This document shows positions 63,349-64,000 of a DNA stretch of 64,000 nt, one piece after another; the first letter of the stretch is position 1, and the number at the start of each line of letters is the position of its first letter. Source of the DNA: an uncultured Nostoc sp. (GTDB lineage: Bacteria; Cyanobacteriota; Cyanobacteriia; Cyanobacteriales; Nostocaceae); NCBI RefSeq assembly GCF_937863485.1, contig NZ_CALMFY010000162.1, forward strand, positions 7,377-71,376, in the 5' to 3' direction. The notes beneath the pieces were generated by a model. That model worked only from the letters and a program-made list of their open reading frames with translations, did not search any database and was not told where the DNA came from. Made by a program: the position numbers and the translations under genes.

Positions 63349-64000
63349 GTCAAAACAATATAGATAAAAGCCAAAAAGTAAAAGCTAAAAAAATTAAATA
63401 TCGTTCTCTTTTTACTTGTTCATTTTTCCTTTTTACTTACTTATTAACTGTGCCGCCCTTGGGCAGCATTGCCCCTGCTCAAGCACAGAACTTATCAGCA
63501 TCGGCACAAAAAGGTTTTGCATTATTAAAAAAAGGCTGGATTAATGATGCAATCGCAGCCTTCCAGCAAGCCCTCAAAAGTCAACCGCAATCTTCGCCAG
63601 TTAGGTTAGGACTAGCGATCGCTTATCGCAAGGCCGGACGTATTCCTGAAGCTTGGAGTGCTTATCAACAAGTACTGGCGGTAGACCCCAACAACCAACT
63701 AGCTTTAAAGACAGTTGGTCTACTGGCTACTTATCGTTCTGAGTGGAACTTAAAAGGAATTGAGGCTCTAACAACTTTATTAGAGTTAAATCCTAATGAC
63801 TCAGAAGGTCGTGGTTACCGTGCTCTACTCTACTCCTATCAAGGACAATTAACCGAGTCCCTGACAGACTACGAAATTGCGCTGAACAATAACCCCACAC
63901 CAGAGGCAGTCGTTGGTGCAGCTCAAACTTATAGTTACAGTGGGGATTTTCCGAAAGCACTGGAGTTATTTAACCGCTATCGCTCCACTGGCAAAGCGAT
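63345..64000 (+). CDS. TPR-repeat protein, 3' part beyond the window
   Basis: Starts at ATG 63345, overlapping the previous stop (ATGA), and is open to the window end (218 codons visible). A signal peptide (about 20-48, ending PAQAQN) is followed by tetratricopeptide repeats: SAQKGFALLKKGWINDAIAA, then VRLGLAIAYRKAGRIPEAWS and GRGYRALLYSYQGQLTESLT. Periplasmic TPR plus an outer-membrane barrel recalls the BcsC scaffold of cellulose export, here divided between two genes. This fits the cellulase nearby but needs the sequence beyond 64000. Confidence 0.75.
   Translation, partial: MSQNNIDKSQKVKAKKIKYRSLFTCSFFLFTYLLTVPPLGSIAPAQAQNLSASAQKGFALLKKGWINDAIAAFQQALKSQPQSSPVRLGLAIAYRKAGRIPEAWSAYQQVLAVDPNNQLALKTVGLLATYRSEWNLKGIEALTTLLELNPNDSEGRGYRALLYSYQGQLTESLTDYEIALNNNPTPEAVVGAAQTYSYSGDFPKALELFNRYRSTGKA

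Overview
The window reads as chromosome of a filamentous, probably heterocyst-forming cyanobacterium close to Nostoc/Anabaena. Evidence seen directly: very frequent HIP1 octamers (GCGATCGC), dense dispersed palindromes and heptamer-type repeats between (and inside) genes, and many cyanobacterium-specific families (PxcA, CrtR, DUF3086, DUF3119, DUF3134, DUF6391, DUF2330). No rRNA, tRNA, CRISPR array or intact transposase was recognised.

Layout. 1-8.4 kb: housekeeping genes on the minus strand (retropepsin-like protease, SecA, dihaem cytochrome c, small sigma factor, DUF2330 protein, RnfD-like membrane protein) separated by nested miniature inverted-repeat elements. 8.6-13.7 kb: zinc-ribbon protein, polysaccharide deacetylase, a truncated HipA-like kinase next to an intact HIRAN-like partner, PfkB sugar kinase, an HTH-only LuxR regulator and a DUF6391 protein. 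13.9-17.9 kb: glycosyltransferase, dTDP-glucose 4,6-dehydratase, then a wrecked antitoxin-type locus: both ends of a HigA/ImmA-like gene survive, with a repeat-protein (DUF5648-like) gene and a 20-bp perfect hairpin between them. 18-28 kb: Ser/Thr kinase, MsrA, DUF202 protein, GT14 transferase, a helicase-like ATPase carrying a palindromic repeat in its reading frame, PxcA, MltA and small proteins. 28-34 kb: mostly non-coding, with an orphan PstS-like gene between direct repeats and a secreted GloVer-repeat protein.

34.1-44.1 kb is the most notable region: a one-direction cluster of eight (perhaps nine) genes that by order, size and topology look like a type IV secretion / mating-channel apparatus (VirB2-, B3-, B4-, B5-, B6-, two B8-, B10- and B9-like). 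VirB4 is recognisable by sequence; the rest are inferred from topology and position. No relaxase, VirD4 coupling protein, VirB11, transposase or integrase is present in the window, so it looks like a chromosomally settled channel with unknown cargo.

44.4-57 kb returns to core functions: PlsY, DUF3086, DUF3119, MlaE-type lipid permease, SppA, chorismate mutase AroH, a DUF433/PIN-like toxin-antitoxin pair broken at the overlap, carotene hydroxylase CrtR, pyruvate kinase and an M61 peptidase. 57-64 kb: a GH5-CBM2 cellulase-like protein, two secreted or membrane proteins of unknown function, an outer-membrane barrel protein and a TPR protein running off the end. Together these resemble the edge of a cellulose/exopolysaccharide export locus.
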